Under the pieces are notes generated by a model that was not told where the DNA came from, ran no database searches, and saw nothing but the letters and a program-made list of their open reading frames with translations. Position numbers and translations under genes: made by a program. DNA of 51,852 nt from Lachnospiraceae bacterium (lineage in GTDB: Bacteria > Bacillota > Clostridia > Lachnospirales > Lachnospiraceae). The stretch is from NCBI GenBank assembly GCA_017460845.1, contig JAFUAE010000177.1, positions 1 to 51,852 of the forward strand. The letters are read 5' to 3'. The first letter of the stretch is position 1. Every line of letters begins with the position of its first letter. Below are positions 32,489 to 41,487 of this stretch, piece after piece.

Positions 32489-32889
32489 TGAATGGCGCCG
32501 CGCTCGCATATATCGGAGATGCGGTGTACGAACTGATGGTCCGGGACTATGTGCTGGGACACGGCTCCCGCCAGCCCGACAGGCTGCATAAGCATACGAC
32601 GGCGCTCGTCAATGCGGCGGCCCAGTCTGAAATGATCGGGGTGCTGATGGATGAGCTGACGGAGGAAGAACTCAGTATCTATAAAAGAGGCCGCAACGCC
32701 AGCACCCTGACGAGTGCGAAGCATCAGACCGTCGGGGATTACCGCAGGGCGACCGGCCTCGAAGCGCTGTTCGGATACCTGTATCTCGGCGGACGCACGG
32801 AAAGAATGCGGGAACTGTTCAGGACAGGGCTTCGGAAGCTGGGTAAAGATCACGATTCCTCAGGATCTGATCCCGAATTCCCGGGTTGA
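32488..32889 (+). CDS. mrnC: Mini-ribonuclease 3 (MrnC)
   Basis: MrnC is the half-sized RNase III-like enzyme that trims 23S rRNA precursor ends with help of ribosomal protein L3. The protein shows the RNase III catalytic pattern without a dsRNA-binding domain: GAALAYIGDAVYELMVRDYV, then ALFGYLYLGGRTERMRELF. ATG 32488 overlaps the cysS stop as TGATG; a GTG at 32473 gives a form 5 residues longer. The final ~15 residues beyond the family end (ditto SGSDPEFPG) are tail-like. The order cysS-mrnC is conserved in Firmicutes. Confidence 0.95.
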   Translation: MNGAALAYIGDAVYELMVRDYVLGHGSRQPDRLHKHTTALVNAAAQSEMIGVLMDELTEEELSIYKRGRNASTLTSAKHQTVGDYRRATGLEALFGYLYLGGRTERMRELFRTGLRKLGKDHDSSGSDPEFPG

Positions 32890-32923
32890 AGGATAACGAA
32901 ATAATACAATGACGGAGTAAGAT

Positions 32924-34315
32924 ATGGATCAGAACAGTGCCATGTCCAGAAGAGAAATACTGGGAACAGCTCCGGTCGGAAGACTGATGGTAAAGTTTGC
33001 AGTGCCGAGCATCATCGCAATGCTGGTCAGCGCGCTGTACAATATCGTTGACCAGGTCTTTATCGGCCAGGCTGTCGGCACGCTTGGGAATGCGGCGACA
33101 AATATCGCATTTCCGCTTGCCATGTCCTGTACGGCCATCGGCCTTCTCTTCGGGATCGGAGGCGCCTCCAATTTTAATCTGCACATGGGTCGAAGGGAGT
33201 ATGACAAGGCTCCCTTCTTTGTTGGAAACGCTGCGTCGATGCTCTGTATCGGAGGCGTTCTGCTGACACTGGTCACAGAGCTGTTCCTGACGCCGATGCT
33301 GAGAGCCTTTGGTTCTCCGGAGGAGGTCCTTCCGTATGCTCTGGAATATGTCCGGATCACGGCGATCGGCTTTCCCTTCCTGATCCTGACGATCGGCGGG
33401 GGACATCTGATCCGTGCGGACGGAAGTCCCGTCATGACTATGATCTGCAGCCTTTCCGGAGCCATCATTAATACCTTTCTGGATGCGCTGTTCGTATTCG
33501 GGTTTCACTGGGGCATGGCAGGTGCTGCGGCCGCAACCGTGATCGGACAGATTTTTTCCGGTACGCTGGCTCTGCACTATATCATTCATTACAAGACTGT
33601 CCCGCTGAAAAAGGTTCATTTCATCCCGAGGCCGGAGACCGTGCTGCAGGCGGCTTCGCTCGGTACAGCCTCCTGCATTAACCAGCTGGCAATGATGGCG
33701 GTCCAGATCGTACTGAATAATTCACTGAAATATTACGGCGGCCTGTCCGTGTACGGTTCTTCGATTCCGATCGCCTGTGCGGGCATCGTGACAAAGGTCA
33801 ATCAGGTCTTTTTCTCTGTCGTGATCGGGATCGGACAGGGCAGTCAGCCGATCGAGAGCTTCAACTACGGGGCACGCCGGTACGGGCGCGTCCGGAAGAC
33901 ATATATGCTTGCGCTGCGTGCCGCAGCTGCGGTCTCCTTCAGTTCTTTCCTGATGTTCCAGTTTTTTCCGCGGCAGCTGCTGTCTCTGTTCGGCAACGGA
34001 AGCGAGGAATACTTCCAGTTCGGCGTACGCTTTTTCAGGATCTATCTGTTCTGCACCTGGGCCAACTGCATTCAGCCCGTGACCGCGCAGTTTTTTGCTT
34101 CGATCGGAAAACCCGTAAAGGGCATGTTTATTTCACTCACCAGACAGATCCTTTTTCTGCTTCCGATCATTGTGATCCTTCCGCTGTTTATCGGCATAGA
34201 CGGGATCGTTTACGCCGGTCCGGTTGCGGATCTTATGGCTGCGGTATTTGCTGCCGTGCTGGTAATGTTTGAATTCCGGGATATGTCCCGGCTGGAAAGA
34301 GAAATGAATGAATAA
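32924..34315 (+). CDS. MATE-family multidrug efflux transporter (MepA-like)
   Basis: This 463-aa, twelve-helix membrane protein belongs to the MATE family of sodium- or proton-coupled drug exporters. The pattern APVGRLMVKFAVPSIIAMLVSALYNIVDQVFIG, IGGASNFNLHMGRREYDKA, GAIINTFLDALFVFGFHWGMAGAAAATVIGQ (in parts) matches MepA-like members. The second half shows GIGQGSQPIESFNYGARRYGR. No regulator lies next to it. Substrate cannot be predicted. The next gene overlaps by 8 bases, so both transporters may be co-expressed. Confidence 0.9.
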   Translation: MDQNSAMSRREILGTAPVGRLMVKFAVPSIIAMLVSALYNIVDQVFIGQAVGTLGNAATNIAFPLAMSCTAIGLLFGIGGASNFNLHMGRREYDKAPFFVGNAASMLCIGGVLLTLVTELFLTPMLRAFGSPEEVLPYALEYVRITAIGFPFLILTIGGGHLIRADGSPVMTMICSLSGAIINTFLDALFVFGFHWGMAGAAAATVIGQIFSGTLALHYIIHYKTVPLKKVHFIPRPETVLQAASLGTASCINQLAMMAVQIVLNNSLKYYGGLSVYGSSIPIACAGIVTKVNQVFFSVVIGIGQGSQPIESFNYGARRYGRVRKTYMLALRAAAAVSFSSFLMFQFFPRQLLSLFGNGSEEYFQFGVRFFRIYLFCTWANCIQPVTAQFFASIGKPVKGMFISLTRQILFLLPIIVILPLFIGIDGIVYAGPVADLMAAVFAAVLVMFEFRDMSRLEREMNE

Positions 34316-35168
34316 TCAGAAAAAAGCGGTTTTATATGTCATACTGTCGGCTTTTTTCTTCTCCCTCATGAGCTTCTTTGTAAGACTTTCCGGAGATATG
34401 CCGACCTTTCAGAAGGTTTTTTTCCGCAATGCCGTTGCGGCAATGATCGCATTTCCGGTATTTCTGAAAAATCACGGTACCTTTGCCCTCGGCAGGGAAC
34501 GTCTGAAGCTTCTGCTGCTCAGGGTATGCTTCGGCACGCTCGGCATCGTCTGCAATTTTTATGCGATCGACCATATGAAACTGTCCGATGCCAATATGCT
34601 CCTGAAATTATCCCCCTTCTTTGCAATCATCGCTTCGATCCATATATTAAAGGAATATCCGAAGAAATCCGACTGGCTGGTACTGCTGGTCGTTTTTTCC
34701 GGGGCGCTTCTGATCATGAAGCCTTCAATGAGCGCGCAGTTCGGTTATGCACTGATCGCGGTGGTGGCCGCCTTTGGAGCAGGGACAGCTTATACTTATG
34801 TCCGAAAGCTCGGGAAAGAAGGGGTCAGCGGTCCGACAGTCGTTCTGGCTTTTTCTCTTTTTTCCTGTCTGGTGGCGCTTCCGTACTGCATCATGAACCG
34901 CTTCCAGATGACCGGGCAGCAGCTTGCCATGCTCCTGCTTGCCGGATTCTGTGCAGCCGGCGGCCAGTTTTCCATCACGGCCGCATACCAGAAGGCTGAG
35001 GCGAAAAATATATCTGTGTTTGAGTATACACAGATCATATTTGCCGCGCTTTGGGGATTTCTGTTTCTGGACCAGATCCCGGACCGGCTCAGCATTGCCG
35101 GTTATCTGATTATCATCGGGGGATCGGTACTTAAGCAGAGACTGAATGATAATACAGGAGACGCATGA
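34308..35168 (+). CDS. DMT/EamA-family transporter
   Basis: This 286-aa protein has about ten hydrophobic segments and two EamA repeats: KKAVLYVILSAFFFSLMSFFVRL with the GTLGIVCNFYAIDHMKLSDANMLLKLSPFFA region, and the second half around FSLFSCLVALPYCIMN and TQIIFAALWGFLFLDQIPDRLS. It resembles exporters of metabolites or amino acids (DMT superfamily). The gene starts inside the MATE gene. No substrate can be named. Confidence 0.9.
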   Translation: MNNQKKAVLYVILSAFFFSLMSFFVRLSGDMPTFQKVFFRNAVAAMIAFPVFLKNHGTFALGRERLKLLLLRVCFGTLGIVCNFYAIDHMKLSDANMLLKLSPFFAIIASIHILKEYPKKSDWLVLLVVFSGALLIMKPSMSAQFGYALIAVVAAFGAGTAYTYVRKLGKEGVSGPTVVLAFSLFSCLVALPYCIMNRFQMTGQQLAMLLLAGFCAAGGQFSITAAYQKAEAKNISVFEYTQIIFAALWGFLFLDQIPDRLSIAGYLIIIGGSVLKQRLNDNTGDA

Positions 35169-35214
35169 TTATACTTGAGAACTAATAAAAATGCACAATT
35201 AGAAGGACTGTTTA

Positions 35215-35243
35215 TTGACAAAGCGTATAGATATCTCTATAAT
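35215..35243 (+). promoter_or_regulatory. Strong promoter of the TAXI-TRAP operon
   Basis: Perfect TTGACA (35215-35220) and TATAAT (35238-35243) boxes with a 17-base spacer lie about 85 bases before the start codon. The leader contains GAGCTC-like pairing (35271-35293) but no recognised riboswitch. With GGAGGT before the start codon this predicts high expression. Confidence 0.9.
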
Positions 35244-35328
35244 TCCTATATATGAATTTCGATGCAACGGGAGCTCGGAGGAATTCGGGCTCACTATTGT
35301 TATACATTGTTTTTGGAGGTAACACATT

Positions 35329-36351
35329 ATGAGAAAACTTTTATCTATCGTTGCAGCGGCTGCAATGGTCCTTTCCCTTGCGGCATGCGGCTCTTCAGGT
35401 ACGTCACAGACAACGGCTGCAGCTGCAGGCGATGCCAAGACAGAGCAGGCAGCTCCTGCTTCTTCCACCAAGATGACCATGGGTACCGGCGGAACAGCCG
35501 GAACCTACTATGCTTTCGGCGGCGTGCTCGGCCAGTATATCAAGAATAAGTCCGGTATCGATGTAACTGTCGTTTCCACCGATGGTTCCAAGGCCAATAT
35601 CCAGGGTATCGATGCAGGCGATTATCAGCTCGGCACCGTTCAGTCAGACGTTATGGCTTATGCATGGTCCGGCACCAAGTCCTTTGAGAGTGATGGTGCA
35701 GTCAACAGCTTCCGTGTCGTTGCAGGACTCTATGCAGAGACTGTACAGCTGATCACGATGGATCCGGAGATCAAATCCGCTGCAGACCTGAAGGGTAAGG
35801 CAGTTTCCATCGGCGCTCCGGGTTCCGGCGTTTACTTTAATGCAATGGATGTACTTGCGGCAGCAGGACTGACAGAGTCCGATATCAATCCCCAGTACCT
35901 CAGCTTCGCAGACAGCACCGAGGGCCTGAAGGACGGAAAGATCGATGCGGCATTTATCGTTGCAGGCGCTCCGACACCGGCAATTACAGAGCTGATGACA
36001 ACAAATGATGCATATCTTGTACCGATCGACGGCGAGATCGCCGGCAAGATGATGGCAAGCTGCCCGTATTACACAGAGCTTGCGATCCCGGCAGGCACTT
36101 ATCCGAAGCAGGATGCAGATGTGACAACAGTCACCGTCAAGGCTACCCTGATCGTAAATGCTGATGCATCCGAGGATGATGTTTATGCACTGACCGCAGC
36201 AATCTTTGACAATGTCAGCGATATCACTGCAGAGCATGCGAAGGGCGCTGAGCTCAGCATTGAAAATGCTACTGCAGGTATGACGGCTCCGTTCCACGCA
36301 GGTGCTGCAAAGTACTTCCAGGAAAAGGGCGTCAAGGTAGAGGTTCAGTAA
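35329..36351 (+). CDS. TAXI-family TRAP transporter solute-binding lipoprotein
   Basis: This 340-aa extracellular substrate-binding protein is of the TAXI type. A lipoprotein signal (LSLAACGSSG) with the lipobox Cys at residue 20 is followed by an Ala/Thr-rich linker, then the mature domain: TMGTGGTAGTYYAFGGVLGQYI, GKAVSIGAPGSGVYFNAMDVL, KDGKIDAAFIVAGAPTPAITEL. Codon use is markedly more uniform than neighbours and the RBS GGAGGT is strong, as for abundant binding proteins. The fused TRAP permease follows after 117 bases that contain a hairpin repeat and a terminator-like stem, which could lower permease expression relative to the binder. Known TAXI ligands include glutamate and organic acids; here the ligand is unknown. 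Confidence 0.94.
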   Translation: MRKLLSIVAAAAMVLSLAACGSSGTSQTTAAAAGDAKTEQAAPASSTKMTMGTGGTAGTYYAFGGVLGQYIKNKSGIDVTVVSTDGSKANIQGIDAGDYQLGTVQSDVMAYAWSGTKSFESDGAVNSFRVVAGLYAETVQLITMDPEIKSAADLKGKAVSIGAPGSGVYFNAMDVLAAAGLTESDINPQYLSFADSTEGLKDGKIDAAFIVAGAPTPAITELMTTNDAYLVPIDGEIAGKMMASCPYYTELAIPAGTYPKQDADVTTVTVKATLIVNADASEDDVYALTAAIFDNVSDITAEHAKGAELSIENATAGMTAPFHAGAAKYFQEKGVKVEVQ

Positions 36352-36361
36352 CTGAGCAGTG

Positions 36362-36407
36362 CGCGGCTCATGTTCAGGCAGTGACAGCGCAGCTGTCACG
36401 AAGTTTA
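36362..36407 (+). repeat. Partial hairpin-array unit between TAXI protein and permease
   Basis: GTGACAGC-gca-GCTGTCAC (36381-36399) followed by GAAGTTTA is identical to 281-307 in the array before murD. The preceding GTGCG..GCTCATGT (36360-36375) resembles 567-582 of that array. No ATGAAAG units are next to it, so it is a fragment or a single unit. Confidence 0.7.
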
Positions 36408-36416
36408 GTTGAATAA

Positions 36417-36452
36417 CAGCTCCGGCTCCCGTCCGGAACCGGAGCTGATTTA
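36417..36452 (+). terminator. Stem-loop between TAXI protein and permease
   Basis: CAGCTCCGG (36417-36425) pairs perfectly with CCGGAGCTG (36439-36447) around a 13-nt loop and is followed by ATTTAG. The T-run is poor, so it may be a partial terminator or an mRNA-stabilising stem between two genes of unequal expression. Confidence 0.55.
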
Positions 36453-36468
36453 GTGAAAAGGATTCCTT

Positions 36469-38454
36469 ATGATCTTTCAGGATAATGACAACATGAAGGA
36501 AAAGGATTTGACGGCGGCAGCTTCCACTGCCGCTGTTTCCGCGGAAGAGATACAGAGCAGTGTAGATGATGTCATGAAAAAATTCGACAGGGAGTCGAAT
36601 GTGCGTCTCTGGGAGGGAACTCCCAAAATGATCGTAAATGCGCTGCTGGTCGCTTTTTCCTGTTTCTGCATCTATGTAACGCTGTGGGGCACCTTTCTGG
36701 AGGAGGTCAGACTGACTTCCTTCATGGCGTGCATTGTATTTCTCGGATATCTGATCTTCCCGGTGAAAAAGGGCACGCAGAAGGTCAATCATATACCGTG
36801 GTACGATCTGATCCTGATGGCCATCGGTACGGCGGCGTTCCTGTATTTCACCTTTAATGCCGTCAGCATTATTCAGCAGGGCAGTAAATTTGCGACTTAC
36901 CAGATCATGATCGGCGTTGTCGGCATTCTTTCTCTTGCAGAAGTATGCCGGAGATCCGTAGGTATTCCGATCCTGATCGTGGCGGGCGCTTTTGTGATCT
37001 ATGCACTGACGAAGGGCCTTTCCAATCCGACCTTTATGGGCAGGCTGAATTATGCGATCCGTCTGCTTTTCTACTCCAAGGAGGGCGTCCTTTCCACACC
37101 GGTCAACACCTGCTCCAAGTTTATCGTTATCTTTATTATTTTCGGTGCTTTCCTGGAGAGGACCGGCATTTCGGACTTCTTTATTGACTGTGCAAATGCT
37201 CTTGTCGGTGCATTTGCGGGAGGCCCGGCAAAGGTAGCGGTCGTTTCCTCCGCGCTTCTCGGCATGGTCTCGGGCTCTTCCGTGGCCAATACCGTCGGCT
37301 CCGGGTCCGTGACGATCCCGCTGATGAAGAAGACCGGATATAACGGCGAGTTTGCCGGCGCCGTAGAGGCGGCGGCTTCCACGGGCGGACAGATCATGCC
37401 GCCGATCATGGGCGCAGCGGCCTTCCTGATGGCGGATATCGTAGGCATTCCCTACAGCGATATCATTGTCCGTGCCATTCTGCCGGCAATCCTGTATTTT
37501 ACGGGTATTTTCATTGCGGTGCATCTGGAGGCGAAGAAAAACGATCTGAAGGGTATTCCGAAGGATGAGCTTCCGAAAATGGGAAAGCTCATCAAGAATA
37601 TTTACCTGCTGATCCCGCTTGTGATCCTGATCTGGCTGGTCAGCACCAACACCAAAACCATCCAGACGGCAGCGGCGATTTCCATCGTAGCAGTAATTGT
37701 GGTAAGTATGTTCAATAAGGAACACCGCATGACGCCCGCAACGATCGCAGAGGCTCTGGCAGCCGGCGGAAAGGGATCCATTTCGGTCGCCGCAGCCTGC
37801 GGCATTGCAGGCATCATCAGCGGTGTCATTACGATGACCGGCCTTGCAAATATCCTGATCAACGGCATCGTAGCCCTTGCGGCAAACCGTCTGATCATTG
37901 CACTCTTCCTGACGATGATCTGCTGTATTGTCCTGGGCATGGGCGTTCCGACCACGGCGAACTACTGTATTATGGCGGCGACCTGCGCACCGATCCTGAT
38001 CCGCATGGGCGTTCCGACGATCGCGGCGCATTTCTTTGTATTCTACTTCGGCATTGTGGCGGATATTACTCCGCCGGTCGCGCTTGCTGCGTATGCAGGC
38101 GCAGCCATAGCCAAGGCCAATCCGATGAAGACGGCGCTCAATGCGACCAGGCTTGCGATCGCAGCCTTCGTGGTCCCGTATATTCTGGCCATGAATCCGG
38201 TCATGGTGCTTGTGGACGTGCAGGGACCCCTGCAGCTCGCAGGTATTGTCGTGACCTCCGTTGTGGGTATCTGCGGTCTGGCTTCCGGTCTTTCCGGATA
38301 TATGCTCTCGCATCTGAACCCGCTGCAGAGGATCCTTGCGATCGCAGCAGGACTGATGCTGCTGCTGCCGACAACTGTGACGGATATCGTGGGTATTGCA
38401 CTGTTTGCGGTTACCGCTGCATGGCAGATCATGGCAAAGAAAATGAGGATCTGA
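36469..38454 (+). CDS. TRAP transporter permease, DctQ-DctM fused type
   Basis: This 661-aa membrane protein has the small (DctQ-like, about 60-200) and large (DctM-like, about 200-640) TRAP membrane subunits in one chain, the form that pairs with TAXI binding proteins. It drives uptake by ion gradient. The large part has PAKVAVVSSALLGMVSGSSVANTV in pieces, EAAASTGGQIMPPIMGAAAFLMA, and MGVPTTANYC with ATCAPILIRMGVP, the conserved DctM motifs. The first ~35 residues are acidic and cytoplasmic. Partner gene: the TAXI binding protein upstream. Confidence 0.94.
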   Translation: MIFQDNDNMKEKDLTAAASTAAVSAEEIQSSVDDVMKKFDRESNVRLWEGTPKMIVNALLVAFSCFCIYVTLWGTFLEEVRLTSFMACIVFLGYLIFPVKKGTQKVNHIPWYDLILMAIGTAAFLYFTFNAVSIIQQGSKFATYQIMIGVVGILSLAEVCRRSVGIPILIVAGAFVIYALTKGLSNPTFMGRLNYAIRLLFYSKEGVLSTPVNTCSKFIVIFIIFGAFLERTGISDFFIDCANALVGAFAGGPAKVAVVSSALLGMVSGSSVANTVGSGSVTIPLMKKTGYNGEFAGAVEAAASTGGQIMPPIMGAAAFLMADIVGIPYSDIIVRAILPAILYFTGIFIAVHLEAKKNDLKGIPKDELPKMGKLIKNIYLLIPLVILIWLVSTNTKTIQTAAAISIVAVIVVSMFNKEHRMTPATIAEALAAGGKGSISVAAACGIAGIISGVITMTGLANILINGIVALAANRLIIALFLTMICCIVLGMGVPTTANYCIMAATCAPILIRMGVPTIAAHFFVFYFGIVADITPPVALAAYAGAAIAKANPMKTALNATRLAIAAFVVPYILAMNPVMVLVDVQGPLQLAGIVVTSVVGICGLASGLSGYMLSHLNPLQRILAIAAGLMLLLPTTVTDIVGIALFAVTAAWQIMAKKMRI

Positions 38455-38479
38455 TTCACTTTTATAGTCAAGTCTTATG

Positions 38480-38508
38480 ATCGGGCGCCTAAAGGCGCTC
38501 GATTTTTA
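38480..38508 (+). terminator. Terminator of the TAXI-TRAP operon
   Basis: ATCGGGCGCCT (38480-38490) pairs with AGGCGCTCGAT (38493-38503) with one G-T pair, followed by TTTTTA. Confidence 0.9.
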
Positions 38509-38585
38509 ATTGGGATAATGCTATGCTAAAGGCAGCTGTTAAATTTGATTGAGGCAAAAGCATATTCAAGAAAGGAGTGACCGTT

Positions 38586-39410
38586 ATGCTGTATAAATAT
38601 CAGGATTATCAGGAAAGCTGCGAAGTAATACGCGATATCATCGGTGATTTTCAGCCGGAAACCGCCCTGATCCTCGGCTCAGGCCTCGGATTTCTTGCGG
38701 ACGAAGTGGAGGCGCCGGTTTACGTGCCATACAATTATGTGCCGCATTTCAAGGGATCTACGGCGCCGGGACATAAGGGAAGATTCGTTTTCGGAAAATT
38801 CTGCGGAAAAAACGTAGTATTCATGCAGGGAAGACTTCACTGCTATGAAGGTTACGAAATGGAAGAAGTGGCATTCCCGATCCGGGTCATGAAGCTGCTT
38901 GGCGCAGAAAAGCTGGTGCTGACCAATGCGGCCGGCTGTGTCAACCGGGAATGGAATCCCGGAGACATCATGCTGATCTCAGACCATATCCGTCTGTTCG
39001 GTTTCAGTCCGCTGACCGGTCCGAACATTCCGGAGTTCGGTACCAGATTTAATGACCAGTCGGAGGTCTATGATGCGGGATACCGCAGGATCGCCGCGGA
39101 AGAAGCGGAAAAGCTCGGCATCACGCTTCGCGAGGGCGTATACATGTTCTTCCCGGGGCCTTCCTATGAGACCCCTGCAGAAGTCCGTGCGGCAAGGGTG
39201 CTCGGCGCGGATGCGGTGGGCATGAGTACGATCCCGGAGGCGATCTTTGCAAGCCACGCAGGCATGAAGATCCTCGGCTTCTCGCTTCTTTCCAATATGG
39301 CAGCAGGCGTTCAGAATAAGAAGCTGAGCGAGGAGGAAGTCCTGGAGGCCGCTCAGGCTTCATCCGAACATTTTTCGGCACTGGTCCGTGCCTGCATTCC
39401 CAAAATGTGA
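38586..39410 (+). CDS. Purine-nucleoside phosphorylase (trimeric, class I)
   Basis: This 274-aa cytoplasmic enzyme splits purine nucleosides with phosphate to base and ribose-1-phosphate in salvage. Motifs: ALILGSGLGFLADE, GHKGRFVFG, MQGRLHCYEGYEM, VLTNAAGCVN, FFPGPSYETPAEVRA and GMSTIPEAIFASHAGM follow the trimeric PNP (PunA) family. ATG 38586 is preferred over the in-frame GTG 38577 because AAAGGAG lies 8 bases upstream of ATG and overlaps GTG. A good candidate for guanosine/inosine phosphorylase; substrate range (inosine, guanosine or xanthosine) is not fixed by sequence. Confidence 0.93.
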   Translation: MLYKYQDYQESCEVIRDIIGDFQPETALILGSGLGFLADEVEAPVYVPYNYVPHFKGSTAPGHKGRFVFGKFCGKNVVFMQGRLHCYEGYEMEEVAFPIRVMKLLGAEKLVLTNAAGCVNREWNPGDIMLISDHIRLFGFSPLTGPNIPEFGTRFNDQSEVYDAGYRRIAAEEAEKLGITLREGVYMFFPGPSYETPAEVRAARVLGADAVGMSTIPEAIFASHAGMKILGFSLLSNMAAGVQNKKLSEEEVLEAAQASSEHFSALVRACIPKM

Positions 39411-39428
39411 TTATCAGGAGTATCCAAA

Positions 39429-40595
39429 GTGACAGAAAAGCTATATTACAGCTCTCCGTATATGCGGGAGTTTGAAGGAACCGTTTTAAGCTGCCGGCAG
39501 GAGAAGAAAAGCTGGCTTGTGGAGCTTGACAGGACTGCCTTTTATCCGGAGGGAGGCGGACAGCCTGCCGATTTCGGAACGCTCGGAGAAGCATATGTTT
39601 CGGACGTACATGAAAAGGAAGGGCGGATCCTGCATACCTGCAGCAGTCCGCTGGAACCCGGCGCCAGGGTCACCGGCAGGATCGACTGGGAACGAAGATT
39701 TGACCATATGCAGCAGCATTCCGGCGAGCACATTGTCAGCGGCATGATCTGCAGCAGATTCCGCTGCGACAATGTAGGCTTCCATCTGGGAAAGGATCTG
39801 GTCACCATCGATTACAATGCCGAGATCGTTCTGGAGGATCTGAAAGAGATCGAGGACGCCGCCAACCGTTATATCTGGGAGGACCATGAATTCCAGCTGC
39901 TTCTGCCGGATGCGGAGGAGCTGAAAAAGCTGGACTACAGAAGCAAGAAGGAACTGAGCGGAGAGGTCCGTATTGCCTGCTTCCCCGGCGCGGATATGTG
40001 CGCATGCTGCGGCACGCATGTATCACGGAGCGGGGAGGTCGGCCTGGTAAAGTTCGTGTCCTGCCAGAAGTTTACAAAGGGAAGCAGGATAGAGCTTCTC
40101 TGCGGAAAAAGGGCACTGGATTTCCTGAGCATGAATTTCGAACAGAACTCCCTGATCGGCAGATCAATGGCGGCCAGCCTGGATAAAACCGCGGCGGTCC
40201 ATGAGAAGCAGAAGGAGGAGCTGATCGCGGCCAAGCTGAGACTTGCGGAACTCGAAAAACTGCATTGCGAGGCTGTTGCAAAGCAGTATGCCGGGGCCGG
40301 CGATGTACTTCATTTTGAGGATGGGCTCGGATCAGATTCGGTCCGCAGGCTGAGTGTCCTGATCGCGGGCTATTCCGGCGGACTTGCGGCAGTCTTCAGC
40401 GGAGCGGGCAGTGAATATAAGTATGCATTGACAGGTCCGCAGGATATGCAGATAAAGGAATTTTTCCCTGTCCTGAATGCCGCGCTCAATGGAAAAGGCG
40501 GCGGAAGGGATAATTTTGCCCAGGGCTCGGTAAAAGCCTCAAAAAAGGAAATCGAAGCATTCATGAAGCTTCAGGGTATCAGACAGCATGATTAA
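39429..40595 (+). CDS. Alanyl-tRNA editing protein AlaX (long form with DHHA1 domain)
   Basis: This 388-aa free-standing editing enzyme hydrolyses mischarged Ser- or Gly-tRNA-Ala. The N-terminal part matches AlaRS-like domain (FYPEGGGQPAD), the editing site has QHSGEHIVSG (zinc HxxxH) and CACCGTHVS (CxxxH), and the C-terminal half resembles DHHA1 of AlaRS (AVFSGAGSEYKYALTG, FAQGSVKAS). The start is GTG 39429 with AGGAG 8 bases upstream. It sits between purine phosphorylase and yfiH genes, with an 8-base overlap into the latter. Confidence 0.93.
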   Translation: MTEKLYYSSPYMREFEGTVLSCRQEKKSWLVELDRTAFYPEGGGQPADFGTLGEAYVSDVHEKEGRILHTCSSPLEPGARVTGRIDWERRFDHMQQHSGEHIVSGMICSRFRCDNVGFHLGKDLVTIDYNAEIVLEDLKEIEDAANRYIWEDHEFQLLLPDAEELKKLDYRSKKELSGEVRIACFPGADMCACCGTHVSRSGEVGLVKFVSCQKFTKGSRIELLCGKRALDFLSMNFEQNSLIGRSMAASLDKTAAVHEKQKEELIAAKLRLAELEKLHCEAVAKQYAGAGDVLHFEDGLGSDSVRRLSVLIAGYSGGLAAVFSGAGSEYKYALTGPQDMQIKEFFPVLNAALNGKGGGRDNFAQGSVKASKKEIEAFMKLQGIRQHD

Positions 40596-41487
40596 AGAAA
40601 CCGTACAACAGAATACCGGCGGGCCGGAGGAAATCATCAGGACCCGCGGGACCATCTCGGGCGTGACATTTCCCGCACTCGACCGGACCGGTTTTATAGA
40701 TCACGGCTTCCTGCTCCGTACAGGCGGCGTCAGCACGGGCTGCTTCGAAAGTCTGAATCTCTCCTTTACAAGAGGGGACAGACAGGAGGACGTGGAGGAA
40801 AACTTCCGCAGGGCCGCGGCTTATTTCGGCACGGTGCCGGAGAGGATCGTGTCGGCATACCAGACACATACCCATGAGGTAATGAGAGTCGGCTCCGCCC
40901 AGGCCGGAAAGGGGGTCACGAGGGAACGGATCTACCCGGATGTCGACGGGCTCCTTACCAATGAACCCGGGCTGCTTCTTGCGACCTCGCATGCCGACTG
41001 TACGCCGGTCTTTCTGGCAGATCCCGTGCACAGGGCGATCGCCATGGTGCATTCCGGATGGAGGGGCACTGCCGGAAGGATAGGAGAAAACGCTGTAAAT
41101 GCCATGCGCCGGGAGTTCGGCACGGAAGCCTCGGATCTGGTCGCCGCGATCGGTCCCTGCATCTGCGGGAACTGTTATGAGGTAGGACCGGAGGTCGCGG
41201 TGCAGTTTATTGAAATGTTCGGCGAGGAAACGGTCTATCGTGATGTCACCGGCGTCGGCCCGATGCTGAGACCCAAAACAAACGGCAAATATCTGCTGGA
41301 CCAGAAGGCCCTGAATGTCAGGATCCTGACAGACGCGGGCGTGCCCAGAGAGCAGATCTCGGTATCCGCCTTCTGCACCTTTGAGCGTCCCGATCTGTTT
41401 TTCTCCCATCGGAAAATGGGGGAAAAGCGCGGTAATCTGCGGGCATTTCTGATGATCAGGCCGGAAGGGGACGAAGCAGAGGCATGA
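40588..41487 (+). CDS. YfiH/laccase-domain (DUF152) protein, purine nucleoside phosphorylase type
   Basis: This 299-aa protein has the multicopper-oxidase-like YfiH fold: FIDHGFLLRTGGVSTG, SFTRGDRQEDVEENF, VSAYQTHTHEV, SHADCTPVFLAD, and MVHSGWRGTAGRIGENA, with the conserved His-Cys-His zinc site. Family members act on adenosine and other purine nucleosides or correct peptidoglycan precursors in E. coli (PgeF). Being two genes after a purine phosphorylase fits the nucleoside role. It overlaps alaX by 8 bases and the next gene by 4 (ATGA). Confidence 0.92.
   Translation: MIKETVQQNTGGPEEIIRTRGTISGVTFPALDRTGFIDHGFLLRTGGVSTGCFESLNLSFTRGDRQEDVEENFRRAAAYFGTVPERIVSAYQTHTHEVMRVGSAQAGKGVTRERIYPDVDGLLTNEPGLLLATSHADCTPVFLADPVHRAIAMVHSGWRGTAGRIGENAVNAMRREFGTEASDLVAAIGPCICGNCYEVGPEVAVQFIEMFGEETVYRDVTGVGPMLRPKTNGKYLLDQKALNVRILTDAGVPREQISVSAFCTFERPDLFFSHRKMGEKRGNLRAFLMIRPEGDEAEA

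Noticed and set aside
35644..38313. An 889-residue open frame on the minus strand opposite the TAXI-TRAP genes
   Set aside because: It mirrors two well-supported + strand genes, is rich in His, Arg, Asp and Cys as typical for antisense frames of GC-biased genes, and shows no domain or ribosome site.
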